Assembly (NCBI RefSeq): GCF_003469205.1
Contig: NZ_QSIN01000015.1
Location: forward strand, 1-37,499
Direction: 5' to 3'
Length of the DNA: 37,499 nucleotides
Origin: Collinsella sp. AM33-4BH
GTDB lineage: Bacteria > Actinomycetota > Coriobacteriia > Coriobacteriales > Coriobacteriaceae
Below are positions 16,625 to 25,038 of this stretch, piece by piece. Under the pieces are notes generated by a model. That model did not search any database. It saw only the letters and a list, made by a program, of their open reading frames with translations, and was not told the DNA's origin. A program made the position numbers and the translations under genes. Each line of letters opens with the position of its first letter. The stretch's first letter is position 1.

Positions 16625-17644
16625 TTACAGGCCAAAGGACAGTACGTAGGCAAGAATAATCTGAATCGGGGTGGTAATCAGCTTGCCAAACAGGAATGCA
16701 GGGTAACCGATTTCGATCGTCTCGGGCTTTGCCTCCATGAGAGTCATGCCAACGGGAGCAAAGTCGGAACCAACCTGGCAGTTGACGGCAAAGAAGCCGG
16801 GAAGGGCAAAGTTGGCGGGAATCGTGCCGTTGGCGATTTGGTTGCCAACAAGGACAGAAAGCACAGAAGCGATGATTGCGCCCGGGCAGATCAAAGGCGA
16901 AAGGAACGGGATTGAGCAGAACATGCCAATTGCCAGCATACCGGGCAGCGAGCCCGCAAGCGGAGTGAGAACGCCGGCGAGAACGTTCGCGAAACCCGTG
17001 TAGTTAATAATGCCGATCAACACCGAGACAAACGCCATAAAGGGGATGATGTTGCGGATAACATCGTTCACGGTATCGCGCGCAGCCTGGTAGATGATGC
17101 TGATAACGCGGCCGACACCGGTGCCGATCTTGGAGACAACGTCCATGAAGCCGTTAGACTCCTTGGATGCGAGCTCGGCACGTCCCTCAGCGATCTTGGC
17201 GTGGACGTTTTCCTTCGTCGTCTCCTCGTGTGCCTTCTCGGCCTTTACCGGCTCAGCGGGAACATCGGCCGCATCGGCAAGGACGATGCAATCGGGATTG
17301 ACGTCAGATGCAAAGAGATCCTCGGTGATGAACTGGGCCAGAGGACCAGACGGAGAACCGGGCTTGATGTTCAGCGTCTTAAGGCCCATCTTGGGATAGG
17401 TGCCGCAGCGAGCCACGCCGGCGCAGTCGATGACAACGGCGCATGCCTGATCGGTCTCGATCGGGTCCTTAAACTGGTCGTGCGCCTCGGCGCCGGTAAG
17501 CTCCGCAATGCGAAGGGCGACCGGGCTGATGCCACCCAGGGTCACGCTCAGAACATAAGGCTTCTCGGCCGTGGGGGTAATGATGAGGGGACCGCCCCAA
17601 CCGTTGCCGCCGTGGGACGCCTTTACGCTTTTGAATTCACTCAT
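16625..17644 (-). CDS. srlE: PTS glucitol/sorbitol-type IIB component with C-terminal membrane domain, 339 aa
   Basis: The N-terminal IIB domain (about residues 1-130) opens with HGGNGWGGPL and carries VIDCAGVARCGTYPKMG (71-87). Cys74 and Cys80 are the candidates for the phosphocysteine. SGPLAQFITEDLF is conserved. A charged linker (about 135-160) leads to the membrane half (about 185-335) with IIPFMAFVSVLIGII, FLSPLICPGAIIASVLSVLVG and LPGFFAVNCQVGSDFAPVG, all close to E. coli SrlE. It forms the translocator with the separate IIC protein at 17674. AAGGAG lies upstream. Confidence 0.93.
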   Translation of the reverse strand: MSEFKSVKASHGGNGWGGPLIITPTAEKPYVLSVTLGGISPVALRIAELTGAEAHDQFKDPIETDQACAVVIDCAGVARCGTYPKMGLKTLNIKPGSPSGPLAQFITEDLFASDVNPDCIVLADAADVPAEPVKAEKAHEETTKENVHAKIAEGRAELASKESNGFMDVVSKIGTGVGRVISIIYQAARDTVNDVIRNIIPFMAFVSVLIGIINYTGFANVLAGVLTPLAGSLPGMLAIGMFCSIPFLSPLICPGAIIASVLSVLVGNQIANGTIPANFALPGFFAVNCQVGSDFAPVGMTLMEAKPETIEIGYPAFLFGKLITTPIQIILAYVLSFGL

Positions 17645-17673
17645 GATTTAGACTCTCCTTTTGCGCTGAACTA

Positions 17674-18219
17674 CTAGGCGGCAAGCTTAGCTTCGTTGCG
17701 CTTCTTCATGATGAGGTACAGCTTCTCGGTGACAATGCCCTTGATCAGGCAGACGATTAGACCAACAATGAGGAAGCGGATAGCAAGCTCGGAGGAGTTC
17801 TTTCCCAGTGCCTCGTAGCCGGCCGAGATACCAAGCCAAACAAAGAGCTCGGAAGAGTTAGCGTGCGGGAAAAGGCCAACGATGGGGTGCATCATGGACA
17901 CGACCGCATCGTAGAATGCGGGCTTGTAGTCCTCCTCGACAAACACACCAAAGGTGTATGCCATCGGATTGCAGAGGAAGAAAGTGCAAAGGAACGGGAT
18001 GAGGGTATAGCGGAGAACTGCATACTTGGTGCACTTCTTCATGAACCCATAGACACGCTCCTCGCCGATCAGCTGGATGACTGCCTTGATCGTAAGGATC
18101 AGACAGATCAGCATTGGGATCATGCCCGTAATAAACGAGGCAAACTGATCACCAGCCGCATTAAACAGGCCGGTAAAGCCCTCCGCAAGGAAGATAAGGA
18201 AATCGTTTACTGCTCCCAT
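17674..18219 (-). CDS. srlA: PTS glucitol/sorbitol-type IIC component, 181 aa
   Basis: This membrane protein of about four hydrophobic segments matches SrlA: GLFNAAGDQFASFITGMIPMLICL, LIPFLCTFFLCNPMAYTFG and GLFPHANSSELFVWLGISAGYE. With SrlE it forms the channel that phosphorylates its substrate on entry. The start at 18219 gives seven bases after AAGGAG; an in-frame ATG at 18225 lies too close to it. It heads the PTS transcription unit. The 18226-18402 interval before it carries TAGAC boxes (18306-18323), so it probably has its own promoter, separate from the kinase-aldolase unit upstream. Confidence 0.92.
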   Translation of the reverse strand: MGAVNDFLIFLAEGFTGLFNAAGDQFASFITGMIPMLICLILTIKAVIQLIGEERVYGFMKKCTKYAVLRYTLIPFLCTFFLCNPMAYTFGVFVEEDYKPAFYDAVVSMMHPIVGLFPHANSSELFVWLGISAGYEALGKNSSELAIRFLIVGLIVCLIKGIVTEKLYLIMKKRNEAKLAA

Positions 18220-18305
18220 TTTCATTCTCCTTAGTTAATGTTCGCTACTTCTATCGTTCTACCTGAGCGCCCCCTCCTCCATTTCAATCAGCCATATACG
18301 CTCAT

Positions 18306-18323
18306 GGTTGTCTACGGTTGTCT
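18306..18323 (-). promoter_or_regulatory. Tandem TAGACAAC operator-like boxes before the PTS genes
   Basis: On the minus strand TAGACAACCG-TAGACAACC forms a ten-base-period direct repeat. The TAGAC core is shared with boxes before the aldolase and HAD genes. GATATA just upstream may be the -10 box. Confidence 0.5.
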
Positions 18324-18402
18324 ATATCTTACAAAGGGACCGCTCTTCGAGTTACCTTCTCGCATTCCTTTCGGTGAACGGTAGATTTTACAAGACAAAC
18401 GG

Positions 18403-19878
18403 CTACGCGCTATTTAGCTCATAGATAATTTGGAGTGCCTCAAATATACGCATATACCTGCTAAAACGCGCGTCGTAGAGCTCATGGGCCCTGTCGTTTT
18501 TTTCAATGGAATCGAGTTTTCTGCAGACCCCTGCGGCAACCGCCGTCAAGTCTTGGCCGCAAGAAGCCGAGAGGGCCAGCAGCGCCGTGCCCTGACCGGC
18601 GCCGGAGGATTCCATCCGCACCATATCGACCCCCAACACGTTGGAGAGCGTTTGCGCCCAAAAATCGTTCTTGGCCCCTCCTCCAACGAGCCTGATGCTG
18701 CGCCACTCTTCCGAATGGTCCACGGACTCCTTGAGCTCCCTTAAGGCATACGCCGTGCCCTCCATCAGAGCCCTTTCGAGCTCGGAACGAGTCGTGTCAA
18801 GATCAAGCCCCAGAAAGGCACCGCGTACCGACGGGCAACCGTGCAGGACTTTTTCTCCCGATAGATGAGGGTAGAATATGAGATCCCTCATGTCGTAGAA
18901 GGGGTCCTCGACGGCCTTGTCCTCCAAATCGTAGGACTCACTGCTTAGAATCTGCCCGTACCACCATTCCTTGGCACCGCCGCACGATCTGATACTCAGC
19001 TGAATTTGGGTCTTAAGGGTATTTCCCCACTTGAACAACACGGGCTTGCCAACAGCCGGAAGGTCAACTCCCTCAGATGAATACATCAGCACGCCGCTTG
19101 TTCCAAGTGAGATGGTGGGGACGCCCTCCAAAAGGCATCCCGTGCAGATCGCTGCCGCGGGATTGTCGCCCGTTCCCCTCACGATCATGGCACCTGCGGG
19201 AATTCCCGTCTCGCTTGAAGCTCTCTCAACCACGGTCCCAATTACGGCATCAGAAGGCTCGACAACGGGAAGCAACGACTCGGGGATTCCGAAATGCTCG
19301 CAGACCTCACCGATCCAAGCTTGCCTCTCGTTATCGTAGAGCCCTGTTGTCGAAGCCCCGCAATAGTCCGCACCAGCACGCCCGCCAAACTTGAGAGCAA
19401 TCCAATCTGAAACCGAAAGAAACACTTCGCTCTTTGAAAGGCCCTCAGGATTATTCTTAGCTATCCATGCAAGGTTAATCGCCGGAACCCCAGTCGAAAG
19501 AAAGCTGGCGACCCTAGGATAGCCCGCAGACAGCGCCCACTGCTTCTCGGTAAAGACGGCGTCAATCGTGCGCTGGTCGTTCCACATTATGGCGGGACAC
19601 GTTGGCACCCCATCGGCATCGATCAAGACCGTCGTGTGCATCTGCCCGGTAGCGCCAACGCCTTTTATTAGAGACAGGTCAACTTTCTCTCCAAGCAGGG
19701 AGCATGCAGAGCAAATGGCGATCCACCATGTCTCGGGATTGATTTCCCGCCAACCGGGATGAGGCTCAGAGCACTCGTAAGCCTCGCTCGCAGTCGCGAC
19801 AACTTTTCCGCCTTCATCAATGCACGTGAGCTTCACCGATGACGTGCCCACATCGACACCAAGGTAGAGCGCACCCAT
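18403..19878 (-). CDS. FGGY-family carbohydrate kinase (XylB-like), 491 aa
   Basis: The FGGY fold is clear. YLGVDVGTSSVKL (about residues 4-16) is the phosphate-1 ATP motif. GQMHTTVLIDADGVPTCPAIMWNDQRT (about 77-103) aligns with the xylulokinase substrate loop. GTGDNPAAAI holds the catalytic Asp region. FYPHLSGEKVLHGCPSVRGAFLGL and LVGGGAKNDFWAQTLSNVLG are the second-domain motifs. The length is normal. Xylulokinase is the closest named family, but the true substrate may be another ketose or polyol. The start at 19878 has GAGG five bases upstream and fits family alignments; ATG at 19893 would add five residues. It follows the aldolase gene by about 30 bases. Confidence 0.85.
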   Translation of the reverse strand: MGALYLGVDVGTSSVKLTCIDEGGKVVATASEAYECSEPHPGWREINPETWWIAICSACSLLGEKVDLSLIKGVGATGQMHTTVLIDADGVPTCPAIMWNDQRTIDAVFTEKQWALSAGYPRVASFLSTGVPAINLAWIAKNNPEGLSKSEVFLSVSDWIALKFGGRAGADYCGASTTGLYDNERQAWIGEVCEHFGIPESLLPVVEPSDAVIGTVVERASSETGIPAGAMIVRGTGDNPAAAICTGCLLEGVPTISLGTSGVLMYSSEGVDLPAVGKPVLFKWGNTLKTQIQLSIRSCGGAKEWWYGQILSSESYDLEDKAVEDPFYDMRDLIFYPHLSGEKVLHGCPSVRGAFLGLDLDTTRSELERALMEGTAYALRELKESVDHSEEWRSIRLVGGGAKNDFWAQTLSNVLGVDMVRMESSGAGQGTALLALSASCGQDLTAVAAGVCRKLDSIEKNDRAHELYDARFSRYMRIFEALQIIYELNSA

Positions 19879-19908
19879 TATCGCCTCATCCATGTTCGTA
19901 ATTCCGCG

Positions 19909-20751
19909 CTACTCAGCGATGCCGTTGATGGCGCGCGTCGTCTTGTAAGCAACGTCCGCAACTGCCTTACGTGTATCAATCAGTACCTTGGCGAGCTTAT
20001 GCTCGTTGTTGTTTGCCTCGTACGCCTTGCCAACCGTCGTGATGTAGGCCTTGCGCAGGTCGCTTGCGATGTTGATCTTGGACATCTTGTGTGGCTGCAT
20101 AGCGTGGATGGTCTCATAGGGAATGCCCGAGCCACCATGAAGAACGAGGGGACACGGAGACACCTCGGCAAGCTTCTCAAGCAGCGGCAAATCGATACGC
20201 GGCGTATCCTCAAGGCCGTGAACGTTGCCGATAGACACGGCCAACAGGTCGCAGCCCGTGCGCTCCACAAACTCGCAAACCTGATCGGGGTCGGTCTTAA
20301 GATCCGCCTCGGAAACATGATCGTCTTCTTTGCCCTTGATGGCACCGAGCTCAGCCTCAACGGGCACGCCGTAGCAATGGCAGTAGTCAACTGCCTGGCG
20401 CGAGAAGCGAATGTTCTCCTCAAAGGGCAACGCGGCACCGTCGATCATAACGGAGGTAAAGCCGGCCTGAACCGCCTGTCGAACATCCTCGAGCGTCTTG
20501 CCGTGGTCAAGATGCAGACACGTGGGAACGATATAGTCCTCCGCCGCGCGTTTAACGATAGAGGCGATCATGCCGTAATCGGAAAGCTTAACGTTGGTAG
20601 GGGCGATCTGGAGGATGCCCGGCATGCCGGCCCTCTGCAATCCATCCAGGATACCTAAGGTCATCTCCATGTTCGTCGTGTTATATGCGGGAAGGAGCCA
20701 TCCATTCTTGCGTGCAATCTGGATCAGCTCAGTCGAAGTTACAACTGCCAT
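19909..20751 (-). CDS. Class II ketose-bisphosphate aldolase (GatY/KbaY/FbaA family), 280 aa
   Basis: The zinc-dependent class II aldolase motifs are complete. LHLDHGKTLEDVRQAVQAGFTSVMIDGAALPFEENI carries the Asp base and a zinc His. VEAELGAIKGKEDD, IGNVHGL and LVLHGGSGIP carry the other zinc ligands and phosphate site, and KINIASDLR closes the substrate pocket. It splits a ketose (bis)phosphate to dihydroxyacetone phosphate and an aldehyde. It resembles tagatose- or IolJ-type enzymes at least as much as fructose-bisphosphate aldolase, so the substrate is open. GGAGGAATC precedes the ATG. Two TAGAC palindromes sit 57-90 bases upstream. The aldolase-kinase pair looks like one transcription unit. 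Confidence 0.88.
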   Translation of the reverse strand: MAVVTSTELIQIARKNGWLLPAYNTTNMEMTLGILDGLQRAGMPGILQIAPTNVKLSDYGMIASIVKRAAEDYIVPTCLHLDHGKTLEDVRQAVQAGFTSVMIDGAALPFEENIRFSRQAVDYCHCYGVPVEAELGAIKGKEDDHVSEADLKTDPDQVCEFVERTGCDLLAVSIGNVHGLEDTPRIDLPLLEKLAEVSPCPLVLHGGSGIPYETIHAMQPHKMSKINIASDLRKAYITTVGKAYEANNNEHKLAKVLIDTRKAVADVAYKTTRAINGIAE

Positions 20752-20807
20752 GATTCCTCCAACCGGGTTACGGCAATTCGAGTTGAGTTTTCGTTCCAGA
20801 TACTTAT

Positions 20808-20841
20808 ATAGACGTCTATGTACCTGTTTATAGACGACTAT
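20808..20841 (-). promoter_or_regulatory. Two TAGAC palindromes before the aldolase gene
   Basis: ATAGACGTCTAT (20808-20819) is a perfect 12-bp palindrome, and ATAGACGACTAT (20830-20841) is the same box with one change. They are 22 bases apart, about two helical turns, and flank the presumed promoter. Confidence 0.6.
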
Positions 20842-20888
20842 ATACCTTTTTGATTTACGCGCAAAGCACTAAATGCCTCGAATCGAAA

Positions 20889-20923
20889 AAAGGGGCTGCC
20901 GAGAAGCACTCGACAGCCCCTTT
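20889..20923 (-). terminator. Terminator of the HAD gene
   Basis: AAAGGGGCTG (20889-20898) and CAGCCCCTTT (20914-20923) with an inner CGAG/CTCG make a strong stem. On the minus strand it ends in CCCCTTTTTTCG. Confidence 0.88.
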
Positions 20924-20935
20924 CATTTGGTATGC

Positions 20936-21592
20936 TTACCCCAACGCCCCATTTGCCAGCATATCGGTAACGTCGTTTAGGCTCGAAACTATTGCCGTGG
21001 CCAATCTTTCCATCTCATCTGTTGGCTCAGAGAGATCGGGGACCATGACAGTGCAAAATCCTCCTGCAAATCCCGCGCGCACCCCGTTATAGGAATCCTC
21101 TAAAACGAGGGATTTCTGCGGTAAAGCTCCTAGCTCATCCGCCGCTTTCAAAAAGACGTCTGGGTAAGGCTTGGCGTGTTCGACCTCAACACCAGAGACG
21201 ATCGAATCGAAATAAGGGAGTATTCCTCCCCTTATCAAATTTGCCTCGATCATTTTTCTGCTCGATGATGAAGCAACTGCCATCGGAATTCCCTCAGCCT
21301 GAAGATAGTCGAGAAGCCGATCTAATCCGAGTTTCTTCTCTGCGCCCTGAGTCAGCGCTTCATGCGCTATTTCGTAAAAACGGTCAACAAACGCTTGAGA
21401 ATCGACCTCATCGCCATACCACTCGCGAATAATGGACACCGCTTCCGATCCATTGGTGCCACGCATGGCGTCCGCAAGGCCCTCTTTGCATTCAACCTCA
21501 AACTCAATTGCGGTTTTGGGCCAGCAGGAAGCCCAAATCGGCTCAGTATCGAACATGAGCCCGTCCATATCGAAGATAACCGCCTCGAACAT
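20936..21592 (-). CDS. HAD-family (subfamily IA) sugar-phosphate phosphatase, 218 aa
   Basis: Motif I is MFEAVIFDMDGLMFDTEPIW; the nucleophile Asp is residue 8. Motif II is MAVASSSSRK, the Lys is in HAKPYPDVF and motif III is LVLEDSYNGV. A helical cap lies between motif I and II as in beta-phosphoglucomutase and sugar-phosphate phosphatases. AAGGAGG sits five bases before ATG 21592, so a longer form from 21745 is rejected. The gene sits upstream of the aldolase-kinase-PTS genes with a TAGAC palindrome in its own promoter, so it is likely part of the same regulon and may remove a phosphate from a pathway intermediate. It differs in sequence from the HAD protein at 9033. Confidence 0.9.
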   Translation of the reverse strand: MFEAVIFDMDGLMFDTEPIWASCWPKTAIEFEVECKEGLADAMRGTNGSEAVSIIREWYGDEVDSQAFVDRFYEIAHEALTQGAEKKLGLDRLLDYLQAEGIPMAVASSSSRKMIEANLIRGGILPYFDSIVSGVEVEHAKPYPDVFLKAADELGALPQKSLVLEDSYNGVRAGFAGGFCTVMVPDLSEPTDEMERLATAIVSSLNDVTDMLANGALG

Positions 21593-21610
21593 ATTGCCTC
21601 CTTGTTCAAG

Positions 21611-21630
21611 TAGACGTCTATATACGTATA
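21611..21630 (-). promoter_or_regulatory. TAGAC palindrome before the HAD gene
   Basis: TAGACGTCTA (21611-21620) is identical to the core of the box at 20808-20819 and is followed by the palindrome TATACGTATA (21621-21630). It lies 10-20 bases upstream of the ribosome site, at the expected transcription start. Confidence 0.55.
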
Positions 21631-21713
21631 TTCTATCAAAGGAGGTCTTTTTTTCTTTCACGGCAGCATGAAAAGGAGTCCGTCCCAATAAAAGCCGACA
21701 GGCGCCTCGTCTG

Positions 21714-21754
21714 CCAAAAAACACCACGATGGAGGCTGTCCCCATCGTGGTGGT
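21714..21754 (-). repeat. GGGGACAG palindromic element F (REP-like)
   Basis: Arms CACCACGATGG (21722-21732) and CCATCGTGGTG (21742-21752) are perfect and surround AGGCTGTCC. CTGCCAAAA precedes it, as in elements A and D. The interval 21593-21861 contains no gene. Confidence 0.75.
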
Positions 21755-21794
21755 TGCCTTACGTCGATTTACTTAGCGCGGCCCCGGGGATCAA

Positions 21795-21829
21795 AAAGGG
21801 CCGCCCCGGTTACCCAGGGCGGCCTTTTC
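21795..21829 (-). terminator. Terminator of the EF-G-like gene
   Basis: AAAGGGCCGCCC and GGGCGGCCTTTT pair around a ten-base loop. On the minus strand it ends in CCCTTTTTG. Confidence 0.88.
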
Positions 21830-21861
21830 GTCAGCACCTACATTGCAGGCAAAATCACACG

Positions 21862-23937
21862 CTACTTGGCGCGACCCTCCTCATAGCGCTCGACCAGCTT
21901 GGCCTGAACGTCATAGGGCACCTGCTCGTAGCCGGCGGGCTTCATGGTAAAGTCACCCGTGCCGCGCGTGATAGAGCGCAGGCGCGTCGAGTAATCCGTC
22001 AGCTCGGCGAGAGGTGCCTGCGCGATAACCACGGTGTCTCCGCGCTCATCGGTCTCCATGCCTGTCACGCGACCGCGCGAGGCCGAGATGTCGCCCATCA
22101 CGGCGCCGGCGTAGCTCTCGGGAATAGTCACCGTGATTTCCTCGATGGGCTCCAGCACCACCGGGTCGGCATCGGCACATGCCTTGCGCAGGCCGATGCG
22201 AGCCGCCGCGCGGAACGCCATCTCGTTGGAGTCGACGCTGTGATACGAGCCGTCGTACACAGCCACGCGAATGCCCGTGAGCGGATAGCCGGCAATGATG
22301 CCGTCCTTCATTGTCTCCTGGACGCCCTTGTCCACGGCGGGGATCAGCGAGCGCGGAATGCGGCCGCCCACGACCTCGTCCACAAACTCATAGCCATCGC
22401 TCGTGCCGTCGGGCCCAATGAGCGGCTCCACGCGCAGCCAGCAGTCGCCGTACTGACCGGCGCCGCCGGTCTGCTTCTTATGGCGGCCCTGGGCACTTGC
22501 CGTACGGCGAATGGTCTCGCGATACGGAATGCGGATCGGCACGCTCTTGGCTACGACCTTGGTGCGATCCTCCAAACGATTGAGCAGCACCGAAACCTGC
22601 GCCTCACCAACGGCGGAGATAATGGTCTGGCCGGTCTCCTCGTCGCGGTCGATGCTCATGGTCGGATCGGCCTTGCAGGCCTTCTCGATAAACGTGTAGA
22701 GCTTCTCTTCGTCGCCGCGATTCTCGGCCTCGATGGCAATGCGGTACTGCGAGTTGGGGAACTTAAACGCCGCAGCCTCGACCTTGCCGGTAATCGAGAG
22801 CGTATCGCCCGTCTCGGCCGCCAGCTTGGGTGCCACGATAATGTCGCCGGCATAGGCGTGACCGACCTCGGTCATGTCGCGGCCGCACATCACATACAGG
22901 TGGGCCAGACGGTCGCCCTTGCGCGTGCGCGCGTTGACCAGCTCAAGGCCCGGCTCAAGCGTACCCGTCAGCACCTTGATAAAGCTGATGCGACCCTGCT
23001 GCGGATCGGCCAGGGTCTTAAACACAAACGCCACCGGACGATCATCGTCGCTCGAGATCTTGAGCGAATCGCCGTCGATAAGCGGCATCTCGCCGTAGTC
23101 GGTCGGCGCCGGGAAGTACGTCGCAATGTCGTCCATCAGCGAGTTGACGCCCTGCTCCTTAATGCAATCACCCGCAAAGACCGGCACAAAGATGCGCTCG
23201 GCGATCGCCTTCGACAGCAGGCCCTCAAGCTCTTCCTGCGTCAGCGTCTCCTCGCCTTCCAGGTACTTCATCATCAGTTCGTCGTCGGCCTCGGCCACCA
23301 GCTCGCACAGATGGTCATGGGCTTCCTCGGCCTGGGCACGATACTCCTCGGGAATCTCCGACTCAACGGCTTCGGCGCCGTTGCAATGGCGCGCCTTCAT
23401 GCGCACCAGGTCGATGATGCCGTCGAAGTCCTCGCCCTCGCCCCAGGGAAGAGTCACGGCGCCCAGGCGCGTGCCAAAGCGCTCCTGCAGCAGGTTCATT
23501 GTGGTCGTAAAGCTGGCCTCGGAGCGCGACAGGCGGTTTACGAACACCGCACGCGCCAGGCGCAGGTCCTCGGCGGCATACCAGAGCTTAACCGTCGTAG
23601 GCTGCGGGCCCGCCTCGGCGTCGACCACAAACAGAGCCGTCTCGCAGACGCTCATCGCGGCAAAGGCGTCGCCGATAAAATCGGGATAGCACGGGGCATC
23701 GAGTACATTGATACGTGCGCCCTTCCAGTCGATCGGCGCAATGGTCGTCGAGATGGAAAATGCACGCTTGACCTCTTCGGGGTCATAGTCGAGCGTGGGC
23801 TTGGTGCCGTCGTGGCCGCCCAGGCGGGCGGTCTTGCCGGAAAGGTGGAGCATGGCTTCGGCGAGTGAAGTCTTGCCCACCCCGCCTTGGCCTACGAGCA
23901 CCACGTTCCTTACGTTACCGGTCTTGGGAGCACCCAT
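21862..23937 (-). CDS. EF-G-like translation GTPase paralogue with degenerate G motifs, 691 aa
   Basis: The full five-domain EF-G layout is present: GTPase domain (about 1-285), domain II (about 300-385), domains III-V (about 395-691). G1 is intact, GQGGVGKT (16-23). G3 reads DAPCYPDF (80-87) instead of DTPGHVDF, losing the Gly and the catalytic His. G4 reads NRLSRSE (134-140) instead of NKMD. Domain IV keeps GQYGDCWLRVEP and the AVDKGVQE loop, and domain V keeps VMGDISASRGRV and PLAELTDYSTRLRS. It belongs to the EF-G-like group of actinobacteria and some Firmicutes, whose role is not settled. The start at 23937 has AAGGAGG upstream. GTP hydrolysis may be slow or absent. Confidence 0.88.
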   Translation of the reverse strand: MGAPKTGNVRNVVLVGQGGVGKTSLAEAMLHLSGKTARLGGHDGTKPTLDYDPEEVKRAFSISTTIAPIDWKGARINVLDAPCYPDFIGDAFAAMSVCETALFVVDAEAGPQPTTVKLWYAAEDLRLARAVFVNRLSRSEASFTTTMNLLQERFGTRLGAVTLPWGEGEDFDGIIDLVRMKARHCNGAEAVESEIPEEYRAQAEEAHDHLCELVAEADDELMMKYLEGEETLTQEELEGLLSKAIAERIFVPVFAGDCIKEQGVNSLMDDIATYFPAPTDYGEMPLIDGDSLKISSDDDRPVAFVFKTLADPQQGRISFIKVLTGTLEPGLELVNARTRKGDRLAHLYVMCGRDMTEVGHAYAGDIIVAPKLAAETGDTLSITGKVEAAAFKFPNSQYRIAIEAENRGDEEKLYTFIEKACKADPTMSIDRDEETGQTIISAVGEAQVSVLLNRLEDRTKVVAKSVPIRIPYRETIRRTASAQGRHKKQTGGAGQYGDCWLRVEPLIGPDGTSDGYEFVDEVVGGRIPRSLIPAVDKGVQETMKDGIIAGYPLTGIRVAVYDGSYHSVDSNEMAFRAAARIGLRKACADADPVVLEPIEEITVTIPESYAGAVMGDISASRGRVTGMETDERGDTVVIAQAPLAELTDYSTRLRSITRGTGDFTMKPAGYEQVPYDVQAKLVERYEEGRAK

Positions 23938-24175
23938 GATGACCTCCTTGCAGGGCCGCGCGCAAGGCGCGACGCCAACGGGGAGAGTTCGCGGTCGGTG
24001 CCGTCCCGGAAGCAGCATGGTCGGCAGCCGAGCCGACTCACCCTCCAAATGTCCTATGCCACCACCCTACCCTCACGGGTGACTGCCCATGCATACCTTT
24101 CGGCGCACGTATGAATACAGGCGGCGAGAGGAAGGAGAACGTGCGCGAGGCGATTATTGGACCCCGCCGATGCAA
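23938..24175 (-). promoter_or_regulatory. Leader region of the EF-G-like gene
   Basis: No gene is supported in 23938-24235. Besides the ribosome site it holds a GTCGGC/GCCGAC hairpin near 24015-24032 and no confident -35/-10 pair. Confidence 0.3.
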
Positions 24176-24180
24176 ATAAA

Positions 24181-24214
24181 AAGCCGTCGCAGACCGTAAG
24201 ACCTGCGGCGGCTT
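24181..24214 (-). terminator. Terminator of the amino-acid ABC operon
   Basis: AAGCCGTCGCAG (24181-24192) pairs with CTGCGGCGGCTT (24203-24214); one G-T pair. On the minus strand CTTTTTAT follows. Confidence 0.88.
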
Positions 24215-24235
24215 CTTCTCAATACATAGCTGAGC

Positions 24236-24985
24236 CTAGCCCTCGATACGGCTCAAGAACTCACGGGTACGTTGCTCATGTGGATGATCGACAACCTGCT
24301 CGGCAGGACCCTCCTCGACAATGCGACCGCCATCCATAAAGACCACGCGGTCGGCAACATCGCGCGCAAACTGCATCGCATGGGTCACGATCACCATCGT
24401 CATATTCTGCGCGGCCAGATCCTTGATGACGCGCAGAACCTCGGCCGTCAGCTCTGGATCGAGCGCCGAGGTCGGCTCATCAAAGAACAAGATTTCCGGG
24501 TCGAGCGCCAAGGCGCGGGCGATACTCACACGCTGTTGCTGACCGCCCGAAAGCTCACATGGCACCTTGTTCTCGTTGCCCGTAAGCCCCATCTGCGCGA
24601 TCAACTCACGCGCACGTGCTTCGGCCTGTTCGCGCGGGCGCTTAAGCACGCGAATCGGAGCATCGGTGATGTTTTTCATCACGGTATAGTGCGGAAACAG
24701 ATTGTAGTTCTGAAACACCAGGCCAAATCGCGAGCGTGCCTGCTTGGGCACGTCGCCCTTCGCGTATACCGCACCCGACCCCGCGTCCGTCGCAACGGCA
24801 AGGTCGCCAAACGAAAGCGAGCCACCGTCGAGCGTCTCGAGCAGCGTCGCGCAGCGCAGAAGCGTGGACTTACCGCCGCCCGAAGGCCCGATAATCGCCA
24901 CAACCTCGCCACGCTTTACCTCGAGTGAGATATCCTTGAGCACCTCATTGCCGCCAAACGCCTTACGCGCGTTCGATATATTCAT
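24236..24985 (-). CDS. Polar amino-acid ABC transporter ATP-binding protein, 249 aa
   Basis: This is the ATPase of an amino-acid importer, GlnQ-type. Walker A is GPSGGGKST, the Q-loop is in FQNYNLFPHYTVMKNI, the signature is LSGGQQQRVSIARAL, and Walker B is ILFFDEPTSALDPE, followed by the H-loop VTHAMQFARDVADRVVFMDGG. The start is uncertain. ATG 24985 (MNISNARKAFGG) has GGAA nearby and fits family length; ATG 25012 and GTG 25027 are in frame and would bring the gene within 12 bases of the permease stop. The order on minus is binding protein, permease, ATPase. Confidence 0.93.
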   Translation of the reverse strand: MNISNARKAFGGNEVLKDISLEVKRGEVVAIIGPSGGGKSTLLRCATLLETLDGGSLSFGDLAVATDAGSGAVYAKGDVPKQARSRFGLVFQNYNLFPHYTVMKNITDAPIRVLKRPREQAEARARELIAQMGLTGNENKVPCELSGGQQQRVSIARALALDPEILFFDEPTSALDPELTAEVLRVIKDLAAQNMTMVIVTHAMQFARDVADRVVFMDGGRIVEEGPAEQVVDHPHEQRTREFLSRIEG

Positions 24986-25038
24986 TACCGTTCCGGACAC
25001 GGGAACCTCCATGTGTTTGAAAAGCACGACGGAACAGG

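Noticed and set aside
21754..23868. A 704-codon open frame on the plus strand
   Set aside because: It is antisense to the EF-G-like gene, whose motifs and ribosome site are clear; the translation is Arg/His/Leu-rich with no motif.
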